This document shows, piece after piece, positions 38,146-47,800 of a DNA stretch of 64,000 nt. Position 1 is the first letter of the stretch; each line of letters begins with the position of its first letter. The stretch is from the NCBI GenBank assembly GCA_041645075.1, contig JBAZQS010000001.1, positions 1 to 64,000 on the forward strand, written 5' to 3'. Origin of the DNA: JBAZQS01 sp041645075. GTDB taxonomy: Bacteria; Patescibacteriota; Patescibacteriia; 2-01-FULL-39-33. Below the pieces are notes generated by a model that was not told the DNA's origin, made no database searches, and saw only the letters and a program-made list of their open reading frames with translations. The translations under genes were made by a program, and so were the position numbers.

Positions 38146-39506
38146 ATTTTTTTATCTTCTTTCCACCTTTTAACTTCTATCTGTATCGGCGTGCCGATAA
38201 TATCAAACGTTTCTCTCAAATTATTCTGAATAAATCTGATATAAGAAAAATGCAGAATTTTCGGGTCATTGACAAAAATATCAAAGCGCGGGGGGTTGGT
38301 CCCACTCTGCTGGATTTTAAAAATATAAGGATTTTTAAGCCCTTGGCCGCGCGACGGCTTGTGTTTTTTAATTTGGCTTATTAGAAATTTTTGTAAGTCT
38401 TCATCGGAAATTCTGACTTGTCTTGATTTTTGGATTTCCAAAATCAAATCAAGGATTTTTTTGGTTCTCAAATCATCTTTGGCGGAAATAAATATGATTG
38501 GCGCCCACCACAAATAGGGAAGATTCCCGTGATAATAATCCATATATTTATTGACGGTGTTAGTATCTTTTTCCGGTATCAAGTCCCATTTATTCACGGC
38601 GATAATCAGCGATTTTGAATTTTCTAAAATTTCTTGGGTAATTTTTTTGTCCTGCGTCTCTATTTTTTCCGGCGCTTCCACCACCAAGACCACCACATCC
38701 GCCCGCTTAATGGTAGAAATTGATTTGTCAACGGATTTTCGTTCTAAACTTCTTGGCTCAATTTTACCTTTTTTTCGCATTCCGGCCGTGTCAATCAAAA
38801 GAAACTTTTTATCCTTATATTCAAATTCCGTGTCATGCGATTCACGGGTGGTATGGGGGATATCGGTGACGATCACCCTTTCTTCGCCCAAAATAGAATT
38901 GAGCAGAGATGATTTGCCCACATTGGGTTTGCCCACGATGGCCACCTTAATCGCCTCTTCACCCTCTTTTTCTTTTTGTTGGCTGATTTTTTTCGGCAAT
39001 TTTTTAATGATTAAATCCAAGAGGTCGCCGCAGCCCGAGCCGTTGGCCGCCGAAACCATTTGCGGCTCGCCCAAATTTAATTTGTAGATTTCCGCATCGG
39101 GATTTCGCCATTTTAAAGAATCGGCCTTATTGACCACCAAAATAATTTTATTTTTTAAATGCTGTTTTATTAACTCGCGCGCTAATTCCTTATCGCTTCG
39201 CAGGACGCCCTCTTTAGCATCAATTATAAATAAAATTAAATTCGCATTGGCAATCGCTTTACGCGCCTGCTTGACAATATTTTCTTCTATAATACCGGGA
39301 TATTTTTTGTCTATATCAAGACCACCCGTATCAACTAAAATGAATTCGCGGTCGCGCCATTTTACATTATCAATATTTCGGTCGCGCGTGGTGCCGGAGA
39401 CCATAGAAACAATCGCTTTGTTTTTTTCAATTAAGCGATTAAATAAAGTTGATTTGCCGACATTGGCTCGGCCGATAATGGCGACTTGCGCTAATTTTGT
39501 TTTCAT
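38142..39506 (-). CDS. der: Ribosome-associated GTPase Der (EngA)
   Basis: Der has two tandem GTPase domains and is needed for 50S assembly. ATG 39506 gives MKTKLAQVAIIGRANVGKSTLFNRL, the normal start; the longer frame from 39593 is rejected. The first G domain has GRANVGKST, DTGGLD and NKAD; the second has GKPNVGKSSLLNS, DTAGMRKKG and NKWDL. A KH-like C-terminal domain ends in FDIFVNDPKILHFSYIRFIQNNLRE. The 454-residue length is typical. Confidence 0.97.
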   Translation of the reverse strand: MKTKLAQVAIIGRANVGKSTLFNRLIEKNKAIVSMVSGTTRDRNIDNVKWRDREFILVDTGGLDIDKKYPGIIEENIVKQARKAIANANLILFIIDAKEGVLRSDKELARELIKQHLKNKIILVVNKADSLKWRNPDAEIYKLNLGEPQMVSAANGSGCGDLLDLIIKKLPKKISQQKEKEGEEAIKVAIVGKPNVGKSSLLNSILGEERVIVTDIPHTTRESHDTEFEYKDKKFLLIDTAGMRKKGKIEPRSLERKSVDKSISTIKRADVVVLVVEAPEKIETQDKKITQEILENSKSLIIAVNKWDLIPEKDTNTVNKYMDYYHGNLPYLWWAPIIFISAKDDLRTKKILDLILEIQKSRQVRISDEDLQKFLISQIKKHKPSRGQGLKNPYIFKIQQSGTNPPRFDIFVNDPKILHFSYIRFIQNNLRETFDIIGTPIQIEVKRWKEDKKI

Positions 39507-39586
39507 ATTAGATATGATAGCGGAAAAATCGCTTATTGGCAATTTTGATAAATAAAAAAATTTGTCGCTTTTTTGATTTTTTAAAT

Positions 39587-39615
39587 TTGACAATTATAAA
39601 ATTAATTGTTATTAT
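39587..39615 (+). promoter_or_regulatory. Near-consensus promoter of the 109-residue protein gene
   Basis: TTGACA (39587-39592), a 17-base spacer, TATTAT (39610-39615). Confidence 0.78.
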
Positions 39616-39656
39616 GATTAATAATCTTAGCTCATTGCTCATTAAGGAGGGCAACA

Positions 39657-39986
39657 ATGAATAACCGCAAAAGCATCGTCTGTATCTGGTTTGTCGAGCC
39701 GCTGGATAAAGACACCAATGCCGTTATCGGCCGGATGATTGACCCGTGCGATAACTTGGAAAATTATCTTGAGGCCGTGGAAGGCGCTGACGGGCAAAAC
39801 CACAATTTGTGGCAATTGCCCAATTTTCAAATGGTCGGTTCGCTTAATGCTAGCGCCAAAGGTCTTCGTTTACGTTTCAAAATTTGGGTCCGAGAGGGGA
39901 ATGGCCAAATTCGCGAGTGGTTTAAATTGCGTCCGAAAGCCCAAACTAAAAACGCCGGCGAAACACGGCCGGCGCCGGCAAATTAA
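39657..39986 (+). CDS. Small hypothetical protein (109 aa)
   Basis: A strong AAGGAGGG ribosome site precedes the ATG. The protein starts MNNRKSIVCIWFVEPL, has no signal peptide or transmembrane helix, and ends in a basic, Pro/Ala-rich tail (RPAPAN). I do not recognise the family. A near-consensus promoter and a strong terminator make it a stand-alone, probably well-expressed gene, organised like the small protein gene at 2651. Confidence 0.7.
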   Translation: MNNRKSIVCIWFVEPLDKDTNAVIGRMIDPCDNLENYLEAVEGADGQNHNLWQLPNFQMVGSLNASAKGLRLRFKIWVREGNGQIREWFKLRPKAQTKNAGETRPAPAN

Positions 39987-40001
39987 TTTTAAAAAAATAT
40001 T

Positions 40002-40032
40002 CCGGCTTATCGCGCGATAAGCCGGCTTTTTT
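40002..40032 (+). terminator. Rho-independent terminator
   Basis: CCGGCTTATCG/CGATAAGCCGG stem followed by CTTTTTTATT. Confidence 0.9.
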
Positions 40033-40069
40033 ATTTAATGAGACGGTGTGGTATTGGCCGGAGGAATTA

Positions 40070-41602
40070 TTATTTTTGCCCCAAAATAATTACAAAATTT
40101 GCCGTGGAGATTAGGCCGGTTGGCGCCGCCACGGCTTCCGCCTCATATAATTTTTCCAATTCTCGGGCCGTGGCCGGATATTTGCCTTTAGCCAAATCGT
40201 AAATCACGGTTCGCGCGTATTCGTGATTATCGGCGTTGGCGGTTTGAATCACTTTTAAGCCCAGCGCTTCCAGCCGCGTTTTTTCCTGGTTGGCATAGCC
40301 GTTTATCCAAGTGCCGTTTCTGATTTCAATTTTCGCCGTTTCATCTTTAAAAGTTTTTTCTATTACCGGTAAAGTATTAATTGGTTTTTCCTCGGTGGTG
40401 GTCGCCGCTTTTTCCGTATTATTTTTTGTGGTTGAGGCAGAATTATTATTTGCGGTTTTTGGCGGCGGACGTTGGCTGGCAATCGTGTTTTCCACTATGT
40501 CTTTGTAGAAAATATATTGCCAGACATTTTTTATATCCTCAAAATTTCCGGCCGTCGGCAAAAGCAAATAAGAACCGTTAATCATGGCGGAATAAAGCAG
40601 CGGCTTGGCGCCGTCAGTCAAGCTTTGGTGAATAATCGCCGCGCTATCAACTTTTTTGGCAATATCCATTATTCGGAGCATTTCCCAGATTGCCAAATTG
40701 GTTTTAATGTGCTCATTATAAGCGGTCAGAAGATTATTTATTTTTTTCGGATTAACAAAGGTCTCAATGGTAAATATTTTTTCTTTCAGGGCCATGATAA
40801 TTTTTTGCTGTCTTTTGGCGCGGGCGAAATCCGAGCCCTCCGAGCCCAGCGCGTGCCTTGACCGCGCGTATTTGAGCGCCAACTCGCCGTCCATATGTTG
40901 TATACCTTTCTTAATACTCAATTTTTCATAGCGGTTTTCAATGGGATAAACATATTCTTTGCCGCGGATGGGATATTCATAATCCACCAGGTCGTTTTCT
41001 ACCTCAATATCCACGCCGCCGAATTCGTCAATAATTTTTTCAAAGCCGTCAAAATCAACGACTATATAATAATGGATATCCGCGCCCAATAGTTTGCTTA
41101 ATTCCCGCGCCAGCGCTTCGCCGCCCGCGCCCGTTTTTTTTTGTTCGGCGAAAGCGCTAATGGCATTTATTTTATAGCAGTTGCCGCCGCCCGCCTCGCA
41201 ATACTGGGTGTCGCGTGGTATAGACATCATGGCCACCTGATTGGCGCTCGGCTTATAACTAGCTAAAATAATGGTATCGGCCAAGGTCCCGCCCTCGTGG
41301 TTTTTCCCGCCTTGGCCCATAATCAAGAAATTTACCCGGTCATCATTTTCGCCGTCTAATTTTTTGTCTTGGCTGGCGATCAGCCGTCCCATCTGCTGGA
41401 ATAAGTTTAATTTAGAAAGGTTTTTCACCAAGCTTTCGCCGCTGAAAATGACTGATGACGAGAAAACCAATAGAGAAATGATAATCACGACAATTAAGCC
41501 GACGACGATTTTTTTCCAGCCGCGCCTTGATTTTGGGCGCCCCGGCTCATTAAATTCCGGAACTTCCGGTTCGGGCAGAAAATTGACTTGCATTTTTGAC
41601 AT
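40070..41602 (-). CDS. LytR-CpsA-Psr (LCP) family protein
   Basis: LCP enzymes attach glycopolymers to peptidoglycan from lipid carriers. ATG 41602 (MSKMQVNFLPEPEV) is chosen; the longer frame starts with TTG. One helix (KKIVVGLIVVIIISLLVFSSSVIF) anchors the protein. The LCP core shows VNFLIMGQGG, LADTIILASY, VAMMSIPRDTQY, YYIVVDFDGFEKIIDEFGGVDIEV, and LALKYARSRHALGSEGSDFARAKRQQKII with the catalytic Arg residues. After a Thr/Ser linker, a LytR_C-like domain (TAKIEIRNGTWINGYANQEKTRLEALG) ends it. Confidence 0.93.
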   Translation of the reverse strand: MSKMQVNFLPEPEVPEFNEPGRPKSRRGWKKIVVGLIVVIIISLLVFSSSVIFSGESLVKNLSKLNLFQQMGRLIASQDKKLDGENDDRVNFLIMGQGGKNHEGGTLADTIILASYKPSANQVAMMSIPRDTQYCEAGGGNCYKINAISAFAEQKKTGAGGEALARELSKLLGADIHYYIVVDFDGFEKIIDEFGGVDIEVENDLVDYEYPIRGKEYVYPIENRYEKLSIKKGIQHMDGELALKYARSRHALGSEGSDFARAKRQQKIIMALKEKIFTIETFVNPKKINNLLTAYNEHIKTNLAIWEMLRIMDIAKKVDSAAIIHQSLTDGAKPLLYSAMINGSYLLLPTAGNFEDIKNVWQYIFYKDIVENTIASQRPPPKTANNNSASTTKNNTEKAATTTEEKPINTLPVIEKTFKDETAKIEIRNGTWINGYANQEKTRLEALGLKVIQTANADNHEYARTVIYDLAKGKYPATARELEKLYEAEAVAAPTGLISTANFVIILGQK

Positions 41603-41753
41603 GATAACGAATATTATTGTTTTAATAATTTTTATGGGCAAATTTTAAAGCTAATATTTTATAGGCGGGGTATTTATCCCCCGCCCCATGACAACATTTT
41701 TTATTATAACTGATTACTTGCAATTTGCCAACATATTATGTTATAAATAAACC

Positions 41754-41781
41754 TTGTAAAATTTTAATTTTGTGTTATAAT
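41754..41781 (+). promoter_or_regulatory. Promoter of lepB, short or absent leader
   Basis: TTGTAA (41754-41759), a 16-base spacer and TATAAT (41776-41781) preceded by TGT, an extended -10. The lepB ATG at 41792 lies about 4 bases after the predicted start of transcription. Confidence 0.6.
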
Positions 41782-41791
41782 CAATAACATA

Positions 41792-42418
41792 ATGTCTATG
41801 AGTAATCCGGAGAGCAATTTAGGCCTTGGTAATTACAATTCTCAAAAATCCCGCTTTGTTCGGACGAAAGAATTCGTCTGGGAAATGTTTAAGGTCGCGG
41901 TTGTTTCGCTGGCGATCATTCTCCCGGTTCGTTATTTTTTAATCCAGCCCTTTTATGTCAAGGGAGCGTCCATGGAGCCGAATTTTTATGATCATGAGTA
42001 TTTGATCATTGATGAGATTGGTTATCGTTTTAATGAGCCCCAAAGAGGCGATATAGTGGTTTTTAAATATCCGAAAAATCCCAGGCAATATTTTATAAAA
42101 AGAGTTATCGGCCTGCCCGGGGAGCATATAAAAATAGAAAATGGCCGGATTTACCTATTGAAACCAGGCACTTCTTTTATCCCCTTGGCGGAAAATTATT
42201 TGGCGCCGGGCCTGGCGACCGACTTGCCGGCTCGCGGTTATGGCGACATCACTTTGGGCGCCGACGAATATTTTTTATTGGGCGATAATCGGGGAGAAAG
42301 TTTGGATTCCAGGGTGTTCGGGCCGGTAAAAAGGAGTTTTATTATCGGCCGCACCTGGTTGCGTGGCTGGCCATTCACCCGGTTGACCATTTTTAATACG
42401 CCAAAGTATAACTTTTAA
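41792..42418 (+). CDS. lepB: Signal peptidase I
   Basis: Cleaves signal peptides of exported proteins at the membrane surface. The 208-residue protein has one N-terminal helix (VAVVSLAIILPVRYFLIQPF), then the catalytic Ser60 in YVKGASMEPNF, Lys103 in YFIKRVIGLPGE, and the late LLGDNRGESLDSRVFGPV box. All catalytic residues are present. hisS follows 26 bases later. Confidence 0.97.
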   Translation: MSMSNPESNLGLGNYNSQKSRFVRTKEFVWEMFKVAVVSLAIILPVRYFLIQPFYVKGASMEPNFYDHEYLIIDEIGYRFNEPQRGDIVVFKYPKNPRQYFIKRVIGLPGEHIKIENGRIYLLKPGTSFIPLAENYLAPGLATDLPARGYGDITLGADEYFLLGDNRGESLDSRVFGPVKRSFIIGRTWLRGWPFTRLTIFNTPKYNF

Positions 42419-42444
42419 CCTTTAACTTTTTACTTTTAACTCTA

Positions 42445-43998
42445 ATGTCCAGACCAAAGAAAAACTACAACAATTATAATAAAGATAAAAAAGCGGCTAA
42501 AACCGAAAATAAGCCCGCTTCGACTTCGCCAAAGCGAGGCGAGCCGGAAAAACGAAGCCGGAAAAAAGAATTGTCTACCATCACGGGCATGAGAGATATT
42601 CTGCCCCAAGACCAGAAGTATTGGGAGGCCGTGAGAAATGTGGCCAAGGCCATGGCTTTGGCTTACGGCTATGACCAGATTGATACGCCCATTTTGGAAT
42701 ATACGGATTTATTTATTCGGGGCGTGGGCAAGCAGACCGATATCGTGGAAAAAGAGATGTTCAGCTTTATTGACCAAGGCGGCGATAATTTGTGCCTAAG
42801 GCCGGAAGCGACGGCGGCCGTAGTCAGGGCCTATATCCAGCACGGCATGCTTAATCAGACGCAGCCGGTTAAGTTTTTTTACCTCGGCCCGATGTTTCGC
42901 CACGAAAAGCCGCAATCCGGCCGTTTCCGCCAGCTTTATCAATTTGGTTTTGAGGCCATTGGCGAGATTAATCCGGCTTTGGACGCCCAGCTTATATTAA
43001 TGGGCTGGAACTGCCTGAATGAATTGGGCTTAGAGTCGTTAATTCAGGTCAACAGCATCGGCTGTCCCGAATGCCGCGAAAAATATAAGCAGGAATTGAT
43101 AAAATATTACAAAAGCAAGAGTAAATTGCTTTGCGAGAATTGCAAAAAGCGTTTGGCGAAAAATCCTTTGCGCCTATTGGATTGCAAAGAGGACGGCTGC
43201 CGCCAATTGCGCGATGAAGCGCCGCAGATTTTGGATTTTTTGGACGAGGAATGCAAGGACCATTTTATGAAAGTCGTGGAATATTTGGACGAATTGGATT
43301 TGCCCTATGTTTTAAATCCGCATATTGTCCGGGGCTTGGATTATTATACTAAAACCATTTTTGAATATTGGGCGGCTGACGATATTGAGGGCAAGAGCGC
43401 TTTGGGCGGTGGCGGCCGTTATGACGGCTTGGTGGAAACCCTGGGCGGACGGGAACAAATTCCGGCCTGCGGTTTGGCCATGGGCATGGACCGGATGGTG
43501 GCAAAATTAAGGGAAAAAGAAATTGCCGTGCCCAAGCCCTATAAGCCGGATATATTTATTGCCCAATTAGGCGAAGCCGCCAAAAAGAAAGCCCTGGTTT
43601 TGTATGAAAAATTGCGGAAAATAGAGGGATTGGCCCTGGCCCAGGCATTTTATAAAGACAGTTTGAAAAGTCAGCTGGAATTGGCCAATAAATTGGAAGT
43701 CAAATTCACTCTGATTTTAGGCCAAAAAGAAATTGGCGACGGCACGATTTTGTTCAGGGACATGGAAGGCGGGGTTCAAGAAGTTATTAATTTTAATAAA
43801 ATAGAAGAAGAATTACAGGCCCGACTGGAAAAATATTATAAAAGTCGGACGACCATTCTAAGAGAAGCAGAAACAGAAGAATCAGAAAACACGGCAGAAA
43901 CATTGCCTTTGCCAAAAAGAAGAAAGAGGCATCAAGACATTATTAGAGAAGAAGAGGAAGATGAAGGAGAAAGGTTGGAAAAAGAACCGGAAGAATAG
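42445..43998 (+). CDS. hisS: Histidyl-tRNA synthetase with N- and C-terminal extensions
   Basis: Charges tRNA-His. A Lys/Asn-rich extension of ~40 residues precedes the normal start STITGMRDILP. Visible motifs: LCLRPEATAAVVRAYI (motif 2 region), GPMFRHEKPQSGRFRQLYQFGFEAIG, the histidine A motif region LNPHIVRGLDYYTKTIFEYW, and GGGRYDGLVETLGG. The GLAMGMDRM box (motif 3) precedes the anticodon-binding domain. A charged tail (about 45 residues, Glu/Arg-rich) follows. The additions make it longer (517) than the usual ~420 residues. Confidence 0.96.
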   Translation: MSRPKKNYNNYNKDKKAAKTENKPASTSPKRGEPEKRSRKKELSTITGMRDILPQDQKYWEAVRNVAKAMALAYGYDQIDTPILEYTDLFIRGVGKQTDIVEKEMFSFIDQGGDNLCLRPEATAAVVRAYIQHGMLNQTQPVKFFYLGPMFRHEKPQSGRFRQLYQFGFEAIGEINPALDAQLILMGWNCLNELGLESLIQVNSIGCPECREKYKQELIKYYKSKSKLLCENCKKRLAKNPLRLLDCKEDGCRQLRDEAPQILDFLDEECKDHFMKVVEYLDELDLPYVLNPHIVRGLDYYTKTIFEYWAADDIEGKSALGGGGRYDGLVETLGGREQIPACGLAMGMDRMVAKLREKEIAVPKPYKPDIFIAQLGEAAKKKALVLYEKLRKIEGLALAQAFYKDSLKSQLELANKLEVKFTLILGQKEIGDGTILFRDMEGGVQEVINFNKIEEELQARLEKYYKSRTTILREAETEESENTAETLPLPKRRKRHQDIIREEEEDEGERLEKEPEE

Positions 43999-44075
43999 TC
44001 GTGTTTGTCAATATTAATTTATTATAACGAGATGGCTATAAAGCCGTCTTAATTAAAGAAAGCGAGGTGAACCAA

Positions 44076-44312
44076 GTGGTAGAAGTAAAAAGAAAAAAGG
44101 GCGAGACCTTTGAGGCCTTAGTCAGGCGGTTTAGCAAAAAAATCCAGCAGAGCGGGCGATTAATCCAATCCAGAAAGATTAGGTATTATGAAGCGAAGAA
44201 AAATAAGACCGCCGTCAGAACCGCCGCGGCCCGTCGGCAAGAGATCAATGTAAAAAGGGACTATTTGAAAAAAATAGGCAAATTAGTGGAAGAACCGAGA
44301 AGTAATCGATAA
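44076..44312 (+). CDS. rpsU: 30S ribosomal protein S21
   Basis: Small-subunit protein involved in initiation. GTG 44076 is chosen because GAGGTGA (44064-44070) is spaced for it; the upstream GTG 44067 lies within that ribosome site. The product (78 residues) starts MVEVKRKKGETFEALVRRFSKKIQQSG and has the basic family pattern. It is followed after 35 bases by the YqeY-like gene, a frequent neighbour in bacteria. Confidence 0.93.
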   Translation: MVEVKRKKGETFEALVRRFSKKIQQSGRLIQSRKIRYYEAKKNKTAVRTAAARRQEINVKRDYLKKIGKLVEEPRSNR

Positions 44313-44347
44313 ATTTTTTAATTTCTCCCCCGAAAAATAAAAAAATC

Positions 44348-44806
44348 ATGACCCTGCAGCCGCAAATTGAACAGGATTTTTTAAAGGCCCTTAAAAGAGG
44401 GGATAAATCCGTAGTGGACACGCTACGGATGCTTAAGGCCGCCGTCCAGAACAAAAAAATTGAAAAATTAATGGCCAAGGAAGCGGCCTTGCCTGATGAG
44501 GAAATGGTTGGCTTAATCAAATCGGAAATTAAAAAACGGCGGGACTCGATTGATTCATATCGGCAAGGCAACCGGAACGATTTGGCGGACAAGGAGGAAG
44601 CCGAAATAAAAATTTTAGAAAAATATCTGCCCGAGCCATTATCCGAAGATAAGTTAATTGAGATAATTAAAAATGTTATCGGTGAGTTGGGCGCGGCTGG
44701 TCCGGCTGATTTCGGCAAAGTAATGGGCGCGGTGGTGGCTCGGGTTAAGGGGCGGGCGGATGGACAGGTGGTAGCACGGTTGGTTAAAGAGGAACTTGGG
44801 AAATAA
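44348..44806 (+). CDS. GatB/YqeY domain protein
   Basis: A YqeY-type protein of 152 residues with the family start LQPQIEQDFLKALKRGDKSVVDTLRMLKAAVQN, the middle IKKRRDSIDSYRQGNRNDLADKEEAEIKILEKYLP, and the end DFGKVMGAVVARVKGRADGQVV. The domain also forms the tail of the GatB amidotransferase subunit. A role in tRNA-dependent transamidation is often proposed but not established. It is directly after rpsU. Confidence 0.93.
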   Translation: MTLQPQIEQDFLKALKRGDKSVVDTLRMLKAAVQNKKIEKLMAKEAALPDEEMVGLIKSEIKKRRDSIDSYRQGNRNDLADKEEAEIKILEKYLPEPLSEDKLIEIIKNVIGELGAAGPADFGKVMGAVVARVKGRADGQVVARLVKEELGK

Positions 44807-44847
44807 AATTAAAAATTAATCAATCTTTATAAAATAACTTAAAATCT

Positions 44848-47800
44848 ATGTTCAAGTCACGCCCTTCCCTCATGCAAAGGTCGTCCATCACCAAAATATT
44901 ATTGGTTGTGTTTTTGGTGATTTTTTTGTTTTTAATTTTGCCGACCACGACCTGGGCGCAAAACCTTGATCTTGGCTTGGAAAGCGCTCGGGGCATCGGC
45001 TTGGCCGAAACCCCGCTCAAGGTGATTATCGCTCGCATCATCCAGATTGTTTTGGGTTTTTTGGGCATCTTGACCGTGATTTTGATTATGTACGCCGGCT
45101 TTATTTGGATGACGGCGGGCGGTGACGAAAAAAAAATTGAAACGGCGAAAAAAATACTTCGTGACGCCATCATCGGCCTGATTATAATTTTGGCCGCCTT
45201 TATCATCGTCTCCTTTATTTTGCGCGGCTGGGAGACGGGTGGCGGCGGCCCCGGCGGTCGCGGCCCCGGCGGCGGTCCTGATCTTTGGGGCCTGGGCCAG
45301 GATCCGGTGGAAAGCGTTTATCCGGCCAATAGACAAAGGGATGTGCCCATTAATACGATGATCGCGGTTACTTTTAAGGAGAAAATCAAGCCGAGCACCA
45401 TCTGCCAAATAGCGGACACGGCGACCCGATGCAATGGCGAAGCCATAAAAAGAGATGCAAGAAACAATCTTAATGTGGAGATTTGTAAATTAACCGCCGG
45501 TACAACGGCTTGCGAGACGACCGGTGAATTTAGGAAAGAAGATTTTGCCGCAACCAAGGTCTATAACAACGATGACTATACTTTCGTTTTCATTACTTAT
45601 CAAAATGACAACAGGAAATATTTGGGCTTGGAAGACAAGCAGAATCGTGTTTTTCAGGTGACATTAAATCAAGGGATTATGAAAGCTGACGGCAGTGAGA
45701 CCGTATTTAAAAATTCTACCAATCGGATGTATCGCTGGAGCTTTACCACCAACGGCGAGCTGGATTTGGACCCGCCCGAAGTCCAGAGCACGAACGCGGT
45801 TTTAAATCCCGAGAGCATTGATAATGTGAGCGGGATTTGGCCCAGCCCGGATGAAAGGGCCGACACTTATGTATCGGCTGGCGTGGCGACGCGGACTCAA
45901 TTGATGTTTACCGTCGGGTCGGGTAGCTTTAATCAGGAAATCGTCGCTTCCGCGACACCGCCCGCGCCCGTAAGCCCAAATACCACAAACGCCACCCTAA
46001 GCGGGACATATAGCGGCATAGGTGATGGCACAGTCACCGTGAATATTATTGGCAATGCTGTTTCTGTTGCTTGGCCCGGTGTGACTCAACAGTATACCAG
46101 CGCTTATGATAGCGGTCTCAATGTAAATATCGGTCCTTATGGTTTAAATTTCAGATTAAATGAAGTGGTAGCAGGCAGTAATAGCTGGACTTTTAATGTT
46201 GTGGCGCCTAAAACCGGCGATCGGGTGCAATTTTTAGATGATAATAGAGTAATCAGAACATATACCATAGGCAGGGACACAATAGTTTCAGCCGTGGCCG
46301 TGAATGGTGATGGCGGAAGATTAAATACCCTAAAAAATATCGTGACGAAAATTTTGACGGATTATGGCACGATTTTTCAACGTTGCGCCGTTGATCCAGA
46401 TCTGTTGTGTCTGGAAACAAAAACCACCGGTTCAGCGACTAATCGCTATGCCGTAAAATTTTTAATCCAGAATACCACTGCTATTAGTACTGTGTTTAAT
46501 GCGGCGGTTACGGCCGGTCAAAATATTTTGGAAAGAATAACGGTTAATGGCATCAGAGACGCGTATCGCAATACCAAATTTCAGATTAATTTTAATGAGG
46601 CGGTGAATCCCTTGGTGATTGATAAAATTTTAGTTAAATATGATAAAGATTATAATGTCGCGAATGCCACTGAAGCCGCTAATACCGCCGAGACCTCAAT
46701 CCTAAATACCGCCACCACAACAAAGATAAAATATAAGATTACTAATAAATATCGCACCGTTGAATTAACCGGCAATATTGAATGCGGGGTGAATGCTTGC
46801 GGCGATAAAATTTATTGCTGGCCGGTAAATAATAAGATAGACACCAATGAAGATGGCACTATAGATGTTCTTAATGATTTTGCTCACAAAGCCACTTATT
46901 ATGAAGTAGAAACACCGGCGGCTAATTTAAAAAAATGCGGTACGGCTAATGAGGGCTGGTGCAGGACTTGGGGCGGGACTTGCGCCATAGATGGGCCATG
47001 CGGTAAAGCCGTGCCCAATGCTGCCAATCAAATAGTTTATTATCCCAAATCCATACCAACTTGCGTAGGCGATAATGATTCTTGGTGTGAAGGTAGTTGG
47101 GGCGGTACCTGTAATGCGGCCTTGGGCAATAAATGCACCAGAGTGGTCAGTGGAAATTTAGAAATTTATAAGCCCTCGGACAAACCCGAGGATTGGGGTA
47201 TTTGCCCAACCGTTAATGCCGGTTGGTGTCTGGCTTGGGGCGGTTCCTGCCTGGCGAACGCGCCTTGTACCAAAATTTTAGCTTCAAACAAATTTTATTA
47301 TCCTTCATTAGAAACGCCTTTTAGCAACGGCATGACGGACATGGCCTTAAATTCTTTTAACGGCAGTTTTAATTATTTTCAAGACCCGACTAATCAGAGA
47401 TATTATGGCTTGGCCAATGGCCAGGAAAAAAACGCCTATATTTTAAATTTAGCCAAGCCCTATTATAATCCCTTGGACCCGAGCGGCAGCGGTTTTGGCG
47501 ATAATTTTCAGTGGAGTTTCTGGCTCTCGGATAAAATTGACTTGCAGCCGCCCCTTTTGATGAACATTGACCCGATAAAGGATAAGGAGGTAGATAATTT
47601 ATTATATAAGCCCAAGCTTAATTTCAATAAGGTAATGAGTTACGGCACTTTAAGGGCGGGCTGGCTTTATGGCCAAACCATAGAAGAAAGAAATAAGAGA
47701 TATATTTTACTGACGCCGTTGAGAAACGGTTGGGCGGTCGGCTATAACACTAATAGCAGTAATGATGTTGATCGCCGAGATGGCGAGCCCAAATATACCC

